A stretch of DNA of 6,234 nt from Rhodanobacter sp. (GTDB lineage Bacteria; Pseudomonadota; Gammaproteobacteria; Xanthomonadales; Rhodanobacteraceae). Below the pieces are notes generated by a model. It saw only the letters and a program-made list of their open reading frames with translations, was not told the DNA's origin and made no database searches. The stretch lies in the NCBI GenBank assembly GCA_026193555.1, contig JAPHUU010000219.1, positions 1 to 6,234 of the forward strand, read 5' to 3'. The translations under genes and the position numbers were made by a program. Shown one piece after another: positions 1 through 5,511 of this stretch. Positions within the stretch are counted from its first letter, which is position 1. Every line of letters begins with the position of its first letter.

Positions 1-89
1 AGCGGCTGGTGCAGATCGATGGTCGCCGGGTGACTATCTGCCAACCTGACGCTTTGCGCGGCATCGGCCACAACCTCCTGCCCGACTGA
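1..89 (+). CDS. Crp/Fnr-family transcription regulator, C-terminal end (partial at window edge)
   Basis: An open frame (codons from base 3) runs in from the left edge and stops at TGA 87-89. It encodes 28 residues, beginning RLVQIDGRRVTICQPDALRG. This is the typical end of a Crp/Fnr winged-helix domain, the short beta wing plus last helix after the recognition helix. It lines up without gaps with the end of the FNR protein encoded later in this window (LIRIEGRQLEIIDGDGLRKL): L-hydrophobic-x-I-acidic-G-R-basic/polar-hydrophobic-x-I, then D-x-L-R. The sensor domain and recognition helix lie outside the window, so it cannot be assigned to the DNR, NnrR or FNR class. It lies directly upstream of nnrS on the same strand, as denitrification regulators often do. 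Family assignment is fairly firm; the subclass is unknown. Confidence 0.72.
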   Translation, partial: RLVQIDGRRVTICQPDALRGIGHNLLPD

Positions 90-101
90 CGCGGCAGGAG
101 G
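74..101 (+). terminator. Hairpin over the stop codon of the upstream regulator gene
   Basis: A 9-bp perfect inverted repeat (CCTCCTGCC at 74-82 with GGCAGGAGG at 93-101) encloses a 10-nt loop that holds the TGA stop codon. There is no T-run after it, so it is at best a weak intrinsic terminator or an mRNA 3'-end stabiliser. It separates the regulator gene from the FNR-type box at 109-122, consistent with nnrS having its own promoter. Confidence 0.4.
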
Positions 102-108
102 CACCAGG

Positions 109-122
109 CTGATCCAGATCAC
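109..122 (+). promoter_or_regulatory. FNR/DNR-type box upstream of nnrS
   Basis: CTGATCCAGATCAC is a near-palindrome matching the FNR/DNR consensus TTGAT-N4-ATCAA in its TGAT/ATCA core. The centre (115.5) is 64.5 nt before the nnrS ATG. A class II arrangement (box centred at -41.5) would put the transcription start near 157, with a weak -10 (GAGCAT, 145-150) at about the right place. The same core recurs before nirK and the NO reductase gene, which greatly strengthens the call. Anaerobic or NO-dependent activation is inferred. Confidence 0.75.
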
Positions 123-179
123 GACGGACGCAGCAGCTGACTGGGAGCATGACGCACTTCCCACACGGCGAGATGCGGC

Positions 180-1430
180 ATGCGCAAATCATCCAACTCC
201 AACGCGTCCGGCCCATCGCCGCTGACCGGCTTGCCGGCATTGCTGGCATCGGCACCGCATCGGCTGCTGTTTCTGGCCGGGTCGATCGTGGTCCTGCTGA
301 GCATGACGTGGTGGGCGGTGGAGCTGACCTGGATGCGTTTCGGCCTGCCGGGCTGGCCGCAGCCATCGATTCCGCCGGTCTGGGCGCACGCGATGGTGAT
401 CCAGTACGGCATGTTTCCTCTTTTCATGTTCGGCTTTCTGCTGACCGTATTCCCGCGCTGGCTGAATCAGCCGGCGCTTCCGCGCGCCCGCTACGTACCC
501 GTAGCCGGCGCGGTGTTCGGTGGCTACGTGCTGGCCAACCTGGGCCTGCTTGACCTGCCATGGCTGCTGAAGGCGGGATTCATGCTGATGCTGGCGGGCT
601 ACCTGATCGGCATTTACACCCTGGCCGGCGTGTTCCGCCGGTCCACCAGTCGCAATGACCATGCCCGCTCGTGCCTGCTGGCCCTCGGCCTGGGTGCGCT
701 GGGGCTGGCCGCGTTCGTCGGTTATCTGTTCGGTGCGCCCGCCGCGTGGGCGACGCTGGCGATCCGCCTGGGAACGTTCGGCCTGCTGCTGCCGATCTAT
801 TTCAGCGTGGTGCACCGCATGTTGCCGTTCTTCAGCGGCAACGTACTCAGCGGCTACAAGGTACGGCGCCCGCGCTGGAGCCTGCCGGTGGTCTGGGTCC
901 TGCTGCTGGCGCATCTGCTGCTGGACTGGCGCGGTGCGCCGGGCTGGCTGTGGCTGGCCGATATCCCGCTGGCGCTGGTGTTTGCCTGGCACTCGCTGGC
1001 CTGGCAACCATGGAAGTCGATGCGACCGGGCGTGCTGGCGGTGCTGCATCTCGCGTTCGCCTGGCTGCCGATCGCTTTTGTGCTGTATTCGGTGCAGGAC
1101 GTGGTCTATGCGGTCAGCGGCGAACTGATACTGGGTCGCGCACCGCTGCATACGCTGACGATCGGGTTTTTCGGCTCGATGCTGGTGGCAATGGTGACCC
1201 GGGTCACCCAGGGGCATTCCGGCAGGCCGATGCAGATGGGCGGGGTGGCCTGGCTGTGTTTTCTCCTGCTGCAGGTGGTGGTGGTGATCCGCATTCGTGC
1301 TGAACTGGGTGGCGACACCTATGCCTGGCTGGTGCTGGCGGCGTTCGGCTGGCTGGTGGCGTTCGCGCCGTGGGTACTGCGCTCGGCGTGGATCTGGTTG
1401 ACGCCGCGGGCGGACGGCAAACCGGGTTGA
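180..1430 (+). CDS. nnrS: NnrS family protein (haem/copper membrane protein of NO metabolism)
   Basis: The 416-residue protein is very hydrophobic, with roughly twelve membrane segments, the usual NnrS size and topology. Family-typical blocks are visible: WAHAMVIQYGMFP (68-80) running into FGFLLTVFPRW (84-94), VVHRMLPFFSGN (210-221), and HTLTIGFFGSMLVAMVTRVT (324-343) followed by QGHSGRP (344-350). Conserved-looking histidines at 70, 212, 290, 324 and 346 are candidate metal or haem ligands (inference). Members of this family bind haem and copper in the inner membrane, are found in denitrifiers and protect against nitrosative stress; the biochemical activity is not settled. The ATG at 180 is preceded by a modest GGCGAG (167-172). 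An FNR-type box 64.5 nt upstream predicts co-regulation with nirK and the NO reductase. Downstream, 138 nt separate it from nirK, which has its own box. Confidence 0.93.
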   Translation: MRKSSNSNASGPSPLTGLPALLASAPHRLLFLAGSIVVLLSMTWWAVELTWMRFGLPGWPQPSIPPVWAHAMVIQYGMFPLFMFGFLLTVFPRWLNQPALPRARYVPVAGAVFGGYVLANLGLLDLPWLLKAGFMLMLAGYLIGIYTLAGVFRRSTSRNDHARSCLLALGLGALGLAAFVGYLFGAPAAWATLAIRLGTFGLLLPIYFSVVHRMLPFFSGNVLSGYKVRRPRWSLPVVWVLLLAHLLLDWRGAPGWLWLADIPLALVFAWHSLAWQPWKSMRPGVLAVLHLAFAWLPIAFVLYSVQDVVYAVSGELILGRAPLHTLTIGFFGSMLVAMVTRVTQGHSGRPMQMGGVAWLCFLLLQVVVVIRIRAELGGDTYAWLVLAAFGWLVAFAPWVLRSAWIWLTPRADGKPG

Positions 1431-1453
1431 GGAACATGACCTTGCGAGTTTCA

Positions 1454-1472
1454 CTGTGGCGGCTTGCCACAG
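1454..1472 (+). terminator. Short hairpin after nnrS
   Basis: CTGTGGC (1454-1460) pairs perfectly with GCCACAG (1466-1472) around a 5-nt loop, 23 nt after the nnrS stop codon. No T-run follows, so it is only a candidate weak terminator. Its position between the nnrS stop and the nirK box is what suggests a transcript-end role. Confidence 0.35.
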
Positions 1473-1494
1473 CAGGCCACAATGAGTCTAGGAT

Positions 1495-1508
1495 CTGATC
1501 CAGATCAG
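1495..1508 (+). promoter_or_regulatory. FNR/DNR-type box and promoter of nirK
   Basis: CTGAT-CCAG-ATCAG has perfect 5-bp inverted half-sites with the 4-bp spacing used by FNR and DNR. The centre is 1501.5. A start site 41.5 nt downstream falls near 1543, with a -10-like TAACCT at 1530-1535 and no good -35, as expected for an activator-dependent class II promoter. The nirK ATG is 67.5 nt from the box centre. The two halves match the TGAT/ATCA core but carry C/G at the outer position instead of T/A. Confidence 0.82.
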
Positions 1509-1568
1509 GTTTGCCCGACCCGCAACGCCTAACCTCGGCGACAGGTTTCAAATCAAGGGAGAACACCG

Positions 1569-3026
1569 ATGTCACGCATGTTACCGATCGTCCTGTCAGC
1601 GAGCCTGCTGGCAGCGGCGCTGTATGCAACACCCGCGCTGGCGGCGAAAGCCGCCAAGCCTGCGGGTCAGGCCCAGACCATGGCGGGTGATTTCGGCCCG
1701 CCACAGGGGGCGCCCATCGAGGAAAAGCTGGTGGCTCCGCCGGGTGTGCCGGCGCCGATCCACCGCAACTATCCGGCGCGGGTGATCGTGCGCATGGAGA
1801 CCAGGGAGCTCGTCAAGGAAATCGCCGACGGCGTTCGCTACGACTTCTGGACCTTCAATGGCTCCACGCCCGGCCCGCTGATCCGCGTGCGCGAGGGCGA
1901 CACGGTCGAGCTGCACCTGCGCAACGACCCCAACTCCCACATGACCCACAATATCGACATGCATGCGGTGATGGGACCGGGCGGCGGCGCGGTCTCCACC
2001 GCCACGGCGCCGGGGCATGAGAGCGTGTTCACGTTCAAGGCACTGCGTTCGGGCGTGTTCGTCTACCACTGCGCGACACCGCCGGTACCGATGCACATCG
2101 CCAATGGCATGTACGGTCTGATCGTGGTCGAACCACCGGAGGGCTTGCCGAAGGCGGACCACGAGTACTACGTGATGCAGGGCGATTTCTACACCACCGG
2201 CGCCTACCATGCGCCGGGCCTGCAGTCGTTCGACATGCAGAAACTGCTGGCCGAGCAGCCGACCTACGTGCTGTTCAACGGTCGCGAGGGTTCGCTGACC
2301 GGAGACAATGCGCTCAAGTCCAAGGTGGGCGACACGGTTCGCCTGTTCGTCGGCAACGGCGGTCCCAATCTGGTCTCGAGCTTCCATGTCATCGGCGCCA
2401 TCTTCGACGATGCCAATGTGGAGGGTGGCACCCTGGTCAACCACAATGTGCAGACCACCCTGGTTCCCGCCGGCGGCGCGACCATGGTCGAGCTGAGCAC
2501 GCCGACACCCGGCACCTTGTTGATCGTCGATCATTCGATCACCCGCGCCTTCATGAAGGGGGCTCTGGGTCAGATCAGCGTCAGTGGTCCGGCACAGCCG
2601 GCGATCTACGAAAAGGGACCGAGCACCACGTTTGCCAGCAAGACCGAGCGGCCTGTACAGAAGAGCGTGGCGTTGAGCGTCGGTGACCAGATGGCAGACG
2701 GCAAGCGGGTCTTCAGCCAGATCTGCTCGGCCTGCCACCAGGGCAATGCGATGGGCTTGCCGGGTGCGTTCCCGCCGCTGGCGATGTCCGACTACCTCAA
2801 CTCCGATCCGAAGCGGGCGATCAGCATCGTGCTGCACGGTCTCAGCGGCAAGATCACTGTGAACAGCACGGGCTACGAGTCGGTGATGCCGGCACTCGGA
2901 CCGCAGCTCAGTGATGACGAGATTGCCAATGTGCTGACCTATGTGTTGAACAACTTCAACAACAAGGGCGGCACGATCAAGGCGAGCGAAGTCAAGGCCG
3001 TGCGCGCAGCAGGTCCGGCGAAGTAA
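1569..3026 (+). CDS. nirK: Copper-containing nitrite reductase with fused C-terminal cytochrome c domain
   Basis: NirK reduces nitrite to nitric oxide in the periplasm. The 485-residue protein starts with a Sec-type signal ([20 protein letters not shown], cleavage near ALA-AK; no twin arginine). Two cupredoxin domains follow. Type 1 copper ligands are His127, Cys168, His176 and Met181. Type 2 ligands are His132, His167 and His322 (VDHSI). The catalytic Asp130 and His273 (SFHVIG) are also present. After a linker around 345-370 comes a class I cytochrome c domain with CSACH (386-390) and a plausible distal Met440 (SVMPALGP). Ordinary NirK is about 340-380 residues, so the extra ~120 are the haem domain, which is known in fused NirKs to feed electrons to the copper site. 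The start is supported by AAGGGAG (1555-1561) seven nt upstream. It heads a nirK-nirV-SCO operon under an FNR-type box. All catalytic residues are intact. Confidence 0.97.
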   Translation: MSRMLPIVLSASLLAAALYATPALAAKAAKPAGQAQTMAGDFGPPQGAPIEEKLVAPPGVPAPIHRNYPARVIVRMETRELVKEIADGVRYDFWTFNGSTPGPLIRVREGDTVELHLRNDPNSHMTHNIDMHAVMGPGGGAVSTATAPGHESVFTFKALRSGVFVYHCATPPVPMHIANGMYGLIVVEPPEGLPKADHEYYVMQGDFYTTGAYHAPGLQSFDMQKLLAEQPTYVLFNGREGSLTGDNALKSKVGDTVRLFVGNGGPNLVSSFHVIGAIFDDANVEGGTLVNHNVQTTLVPAGGATMVELSTPTPGTLLIVDHSITRAFMKGALGQISVSGPAQPAIYEKGPSTTFASKTERPVQKSVALSVGDQMADGKRVFSQICSACHQGNAMGLPGAFPPLAMSDYLNSDPKRAISIVLHGLSGKITVNSTGYESVMPALGPQLSDDEIANVLTYVLNNFNNKGGTIKASEVKAVRAAGPAK

Positions 3027-3032
3027 TGACCG

Positions 3033-3066
3033 GCCGGTGGCGACGCCAAGGGGCGTTGCCACCGGC
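3033..3066 (+). other. Strong intercistronic hairpin between nirK and nirV
   Basis: Immediately after the nirK stop, GCCGGTGGCGACGCC (3033-3047) pairs with GGCGTTGCCACCGGC (3052-3066) around an AAGG loop: 15 pairs including one G-U. No T-run follows, so full termination is unlikely. Likely roles are protecting the nirK transcript 3' end or lowering read-through into nirV and the SCO gene (inference). Its presence argues against nirV starting at the overlapping ATG at 3026. Confidence 0.6.
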
Positions 3067-3088
3067 ATGTTCTTGCCGAAACATGCCG
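3063..3088 (+). other. Second inverted repeat covering the nirV start region
   Basis: CGGCATGTT (3063-3071) is a perfect inverted repeat of AACATGCCG (3080-3088), with 8 nt between the arms. The right arm contains the proposed nirV ATG (3083-3085). The left arm shares 3063-3066 with the stem of the preceding hairpin, so both full stems cannot form at once. It could hide the start codon in RNA or, as DNA, be an operator-like site. The structure is seen; the function is inferred. Confidence 0.4.
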
Positions 3089-3865
3089 ATGATCTCTCGC
3101 CAGTTCGCCTTCGTTTTGATGCTGCTGGTCTCGTTCGCGGCGAAGGCGGCGGACTATGTCGCCATACCCGCAGGGCAGTTCGAGAGCGCGCTGGCGATTG
3201 CCGGGCACGCAGCACACCTGCGGCTGGCCGCGTTCTCCATGCGCAGCGAGCCGGTGACGAATGCCGAGTTTCTCGCCTTCGTCAAACAGCATGCCGAATG
3301 GCGGCGCGGGCAGGTGCCCTCCTTGCTGGCCGGTTCCAGTTACCTGAGCCAGTGGCAGGGTCCACTGGAACCGGGCGCGTCGATCCTGCCCGATCAGCCG
3401 GTCACCCAGGTGAGCTGGTTTGCCGCCCGCGCGTATTGCGACAGCGAGCAGGCACGATTGCCGAACTGGTACGAGTGGGAGTACGTCAGCGCCGCCGATG
3501 CCACGCGGGCCGATGCCCGACGCGACCCGGCACGCAATCAGGAACTGCTGTCGGCTATCCAGGGCGCCTCCGGGAATCTGCCGGGGGTGATCGGAACAGG
3601 TCCGGCCAATGTCTACGGTGTGCGTGATCTCAACCGGTTGTTGTGGGAATGGACCGGCGACTACGCGGCGATGTTCCCGAACGCCGATGCCAGAGTGCCC
3701 GGCAGCGTTGCCAACCTCGCACTGTGCGGCGGGTCGGCGTTGGCCTTCGCCGACAAGAATCAGTACGCGCTGATGATGCGCGTCGCCGCGCTCACCGCGC
3801 TCAGACCGGCCGACACGGCGTCCCGCGTCGGCTTTCGATGTGTCAGGGATCCGAAGGGAAAATGA
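3083..3865 (+). CDS. nirV: NirV-like SUMF1/FGE-sulfatase fold protein, exported
   Basis: From ATG 3083 the product is 260 residues. It begins with a Sec-type signal (MPMISRQFAFVLMLLVSFAA, then KA-ADY). The rest fits the SUMF1 (formylglycine-generating-enzyme-like) domain: SEPVTNAEFLAFVKQH (55-70), PVTQVSWFAARAYC (106-119), RLPNWYEWEYVSAAD (125-139), NVYGVRDLNRLLWEWTGD (176-193) and the closing CGGSALAF...RVGFRC (215-253). NirV proteins are commonly encoded next to nirK, and their function is not established. The cysteine pair used by true formylglycine-generating enzymes in the segment after GGS is absent, so oxidase activity is not expected. The frame is open back to ATG 3026, overlapping the nirK stop, but that start would read through a strong hairpin and put 19 polar residues before the signal. 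ATG 3089 is also possible. No clear ribosome site precedes any of these starts. Confidence 0.85.
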   Translation: MPMISRQFAFVLMLLVSFAAKAADYVAIPAGQFESALAIAGHAAHLRLAAFSMRSEPVTNAEFLAFVKQHAEWRRGQVPSLLAGSSYLSQWQGPLEPGASILPDQPVTQVSWFAARAYCDSEQARLPNWYEWEYVSAADATRADARRDPARNQELLSAIQGASGNLPGVIGTGPANVYGVRDLNRLLWEWTGDYAAMFPNADARVPGSVANLALCGGSALAFADKNQYALMMRVAALTALRPADTASRVGFRCVRDPKGK

Positions 3866-4455
3866 TGATGATGTTACGCAGACTGACGGCGCTCTTGGCG
3901 CTCGTGCTCTTTTCGCTCGGTGTCGCTGCCTCACCGCCGCCGCCATCCGGCGTGGCGACCGACTCGGTGTATGCAATCCCGGCGCTGACCCTGCGCGACC
4001 AGCAGGGGCAGGTGTTCGACTTCGCGTCCTTGCGCGGCGAGCCCCGCCTGGTGGGCATGTTCTACGGATCGTGCCAGATGGCCTGTCCGCTGGAAATCGA
4101 ATATCTCAAGCATCTTCAGCACGCCGTGGCGGCAAAGTCGGGCAAGTCGATTCCGGTGCTGCTGGTGACCTTTGATCCGTCCCGCGATGACGTGGCGATG
4201 CTGCGGAAGGTGGCGGGCGAACACCAGGTGCAGCCCCCGGCATTTCGGCTGGCGCGTGCCGAACGCGGCGACGAAGGCATGCTGGCAGGAGTGCTGGACA
4301 TCGCGTACCGGCAGCTGCCCGGTGGCGGTTTCAGCCACAACGTCAGGGTCTCGCTGCTCGATGCGCAGGGGCGGATCGTGGCGGCGACGGATGCCTCGGG
4401 CGTGCCCGATCCGGCCTTCGTGCAGGCGGTCGACAAGGCACTGAAAAACCGCTGA
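3862..4455 (+). CDS. SCO1/SenC family copper chaperone/thioredoxin-fold protein
   Basis: This is a 197-residue envelope protein. A hydrophobic leader (about residues 5-24) is followed by a thioredoxin-like fold with the SCO copper-site residues: GSCQMACPLE with Cys71 and Cys75 (CxxxC), and His159 in FSHNVRVSLLD. VTFDPSRDD (102-110) is also typical of the family. SCO1/SenC proteins bind copper and deliver it, or reduce thiols, for copper enzymes, classically the CuA site of cytochrome oxidase. Here the neighbour is a copper nitrite reductase, so supply of copper to NirK is a reasonable inference. The start overlaps the nirV stop (ATGA), indicating translational coupling. Four in-frame ATGs in tandem (3862, 3865, 3868, 3871) follow AAGGGA (3854-3859); by spacing, 3865 or 3868 may be the main start, changing the product by only 1-2 residues. 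Confidence 0.92.
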   Translation: MMMMLRRLTALLALVLFSLGVAASPPPPSGVATDSVYAIPALTLRDQQGQVFDFASLRGEPRLVGMFYGSCQMACPLEIEYLKHLQHAVAAKSGKSIPVLLVTFDPSRDDVAMLRKVAGEHQVQPPAFRLARAERGDEGMLAGVLDIAYRQLPGGGFSHNVRVSLLDAQGRIVAATDASGVPDPAFVQAVDKALKNR

Positions 4456-4460
4456 TCGAC

Positions 4461-4495
4461 AGCGCATCAGCGCACGCCATGCCGCGCGATGCGTT
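4461..4495 (+). terminator. Bulged hairpin after the nirK-nirV-SCO operon
   Basis: CGCATC-A-GCGC (4463-4473, one bulged A) pairs with GCGCGATGCG (4484-4493) around a 10-nt loop, and two weaker pairs extend it to 4461/4495. It starts 6 nt after the SCO stop codon. The TT that follows is too short for a classic intrinsic terminator. Its position at the end of the operon supports a 3'-end role. Confidence 0.4.
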
Positions 4496-4586
4496 CAGCC
4501 GGGTCAATCGCGCGTAACGTCGATGATTCCGATGCCTGCCGTGACGGTCGCAAATGCCGCAACGTACTCTGCTGGCCGGGTGAGCT

Positions 4587-4595
4587 TGGTATGAT
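4587..4595 (+). promoter_or_regulatory. Extended -10 promoter element for fnr
   Basis: TGGTATGAT is an extended -10 element: TGn followed by TATGAT, one mismatch from TATAAT. The hexamer 17 bp upstream (4567-4572) is a poor -35, which extended -10 promoters can tolerate. A start near 4602 would leave a ~36-nt leader before ATG 4638. No FNR box lies near it, so basal, oxygen-independent transcription of fnr is inferred. Confidence 0.5.
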
Positions 4596-4612
4596 CCGCG
4601 GCACCTGAGTCT

Positions 4613-4626
4613 GCGCCACGTGGCGC
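4613..4626 (+). promoter_or_regulatory. Perfect 14-bp palindrome in the fnr leader
   Basis: GCGCCACGTGGCGC is identical on both strands. It lies 18 bp after the -10 element and 11 bp before ATG 4638, inside the expected 5' leader. As DNA it looks like an operator for a dimeric repressor; as RNA it could make a 5-bp stem with a 4-nt loop. It does not resemble the FNR site (no TGAT/ATCA). The binding factor is unknown. Confidence 0.4.
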
Positions 4627-4637
4627 CAGCGGATGCC

Positions 4638-5396
4638 ATGTCCCGTAAAATTCCCCACATCGTCGACCCACGGCGCAACCCGATGGCCGACGACGGCGAC
4701 ACGGCACGGTTCTGCAGCACCTGCGCCTTTTCCGGCGTATGCATCGAGGCAGGCTACGACAAGGCCGCCCTGGGTGAGCTGCATGTGCTGGTCGAGCATG
4801 TCGGACCTTTCCGTGCCGGCGAACATGTGTTCCGCGCCCATGATCCGTTCAAGGCGATCTACGCGGTGCGTGCCGGCATGGTCAAGACGGTCAGCGTCGA
4901 CCCCGATGGCAAGGAGCAGGTACTCGGCTTCTATGTGCCCGGTGAGGTGATCGGGCTCAGCGGGATCTATCCGGAACACTATCCGTGTGATGCGGTGACG
5001 CTGGAAACGTCCTACTTCTGCCGCTTCTCGTTTCCGGCCATCAGTTCGCTGGCGTCACGCATGCCGGGCCTGCAGCAGCAGCTGTTCCGATTGCTGTCCA
5101 AGGAGCTGGGCATGACCGCCATGCTGGCCGGCGACAACACCGCCGAGGCCCGTGTGGCGGCCTTCCTGGTGGATCTCTCCGAACGCTTCGCGGCACGTGG
5201 GTTCTCGGGAACCCGTCTGCATATGAGCATGTCGCGCATCGACATCGGCAACTACCTCCGGCTGGCCTCGGAGACGGTGAGCCGGCTGCTCACCCGCATG
5301 CGCGACCAGGGTCTGATCCGGATCGAGGGTCGTCAGCTGGAAATCATCGATGGCGATGGCTTGCGCAAGCTCGCGCGGAACGCGATCGAACGCTGA
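4638..5396 (+). CDS. fnr: FNR-type oxygen-sensing transcription regulator (Crp/Fnr family)
   Basis: The 252-residue protein has the E. coli FNR layout. N-terminal Cys26, Cys29 and Cys35 (C-x2-C-x5-C) and Cys128 in LETSYFC correspond to the four 4Fe-4S ligands, so oxygen sensing is expected. Next come the cyclic-nucleotide-binding-like beta barrel (about 45-130), the dimerisation helix (about 140-165) and a winged helix-turn-helix with IDIGNYLRLASETVSRLLTR (201-220). Glu212, Ser215 and Arg216 sit where FNR reads TGAT, matching the boxes in this window. DNR/NnrR-type regulators, common in denitrification clusters, lack this cysteine set. The frame is also open from GTG 4620 and has an internal ATG at 4683; none has a clear Shine-Dalgarno. 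ATG 4638 was chosen because GTG 4620 lies in the middle of a palindrome and 4638 keeps an FNR-like N-terminal length. It lies between the nirK operon and the NO reductase gene. Confidence 0.93.
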   Translation: MSRKIPHIVDPRRNPMADDGDTARFCSTCAFSGVCIEAGYDKAALGELHVLVEHVGPFRAGEHVFRAHDPFKAIYAVRAGMVKTVSVDPDGKEQVLGFYVPGEVIGLSGIYPEHYPCDAVTLETSYFCRFSFPAISSLASRMPGLQQQLFRLLSKELGMTAMLAGDNTAEARVAAFLVDLSERFAARGFSGTRLHMSMSRIDIGNYLRLASETVSRLLTRMRDQGLIRIEGRQLEIIDGDGLRKLARNAIER

Positions 5397-5433
5397 CCCG
5401 GCCTCGCGGTGCGACAGTTTGTCGCGTCGAACC

Positions 5434-5447
5434 CTGATCCACATCAG
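5434..5447 (+). promoter_or_regulatory. FNR/DNR-type box upstream of the NO reductase gene
   Basis: CTGAT-CCAC-ATCAG has perfect 5-bp inverted half-sites and 4-bp spacing, differing from the nirK box in a single spacer base. The centre is 5440.5, 71.5 nt before the NO reductase ATG. A class II start site near 5482 has a weak -10 (CAGCAT, 5470-5475) at the proper distance, resembling the GAGCAT of the nnrS promoter. Confidence 0.82.
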
Positions 5448-5499
5448 TCGCTGGCCCCCTGCCAGGCAACAGCATGCGACCCATGCATTGATGCTCATC

Positions 5500-5506
5500 A
5501 GGAGGT
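5500..5506 (+). promoter_or_regulatory. Strong ribosome binding site of the NO reductase gene
   Basis: AGGAGGT is a full Shine-Dalgarno match, five nt before the ATG at 5512. It is by far the strongest ribosome site in the window and fixes the start. Confidence 0.85.
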
Positions 5507-5511
5507 AGCTA

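Noticed and set aside
149..553. Plus-strand frame starting at ATG 149 with GGGAG just before it
   Set aside because: The GGGAG is only one base from the ATG, the product resembles no family, and the frame overlaps nnrS, whose membrane motifs are clear.
189..1454. Long minus-strand open frame (421 codons) opposite nnrS
   Set aside because: Its product is a low-complexity mix of Gln, Arg, His and Ala with no recognisable domain. It is the usual antisense shadow of a GC-rich gene; nnrS on the plus strand has clear family motifs.
1596..3215. Minus-strand open frame of 539 codons opposite nirK
   Set aside because: It is rich in Arg, His, Val and Ala with no domain, and complementary to a fully conserved NirK. 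It arises from codon bias.
2939..3976. Minus-strand open frame of 345 codons opposite nirV and the SCO start
   Set aside because: It spans two plus-strand genes and their boundary, has no recognisable motif and is low in complexity.
4452..4471. CTGAT...ATCAG inverted repeat after the SCO gene as a fourth FNR box
   Set aside because: The half-sites are separated by 9 bases instead of 4, and the repeat straddles the SCO stop codon, so it does not fit FNR/DNR binding.
5489..5500. TGATG-CT-CATCA palindrome before the NO reductase ribosome site as an operator
   Set aside because: The half-sites are short with only a 2-base gap. That is too close for a stem and the wrong spacing for FNR, so chance is likely.
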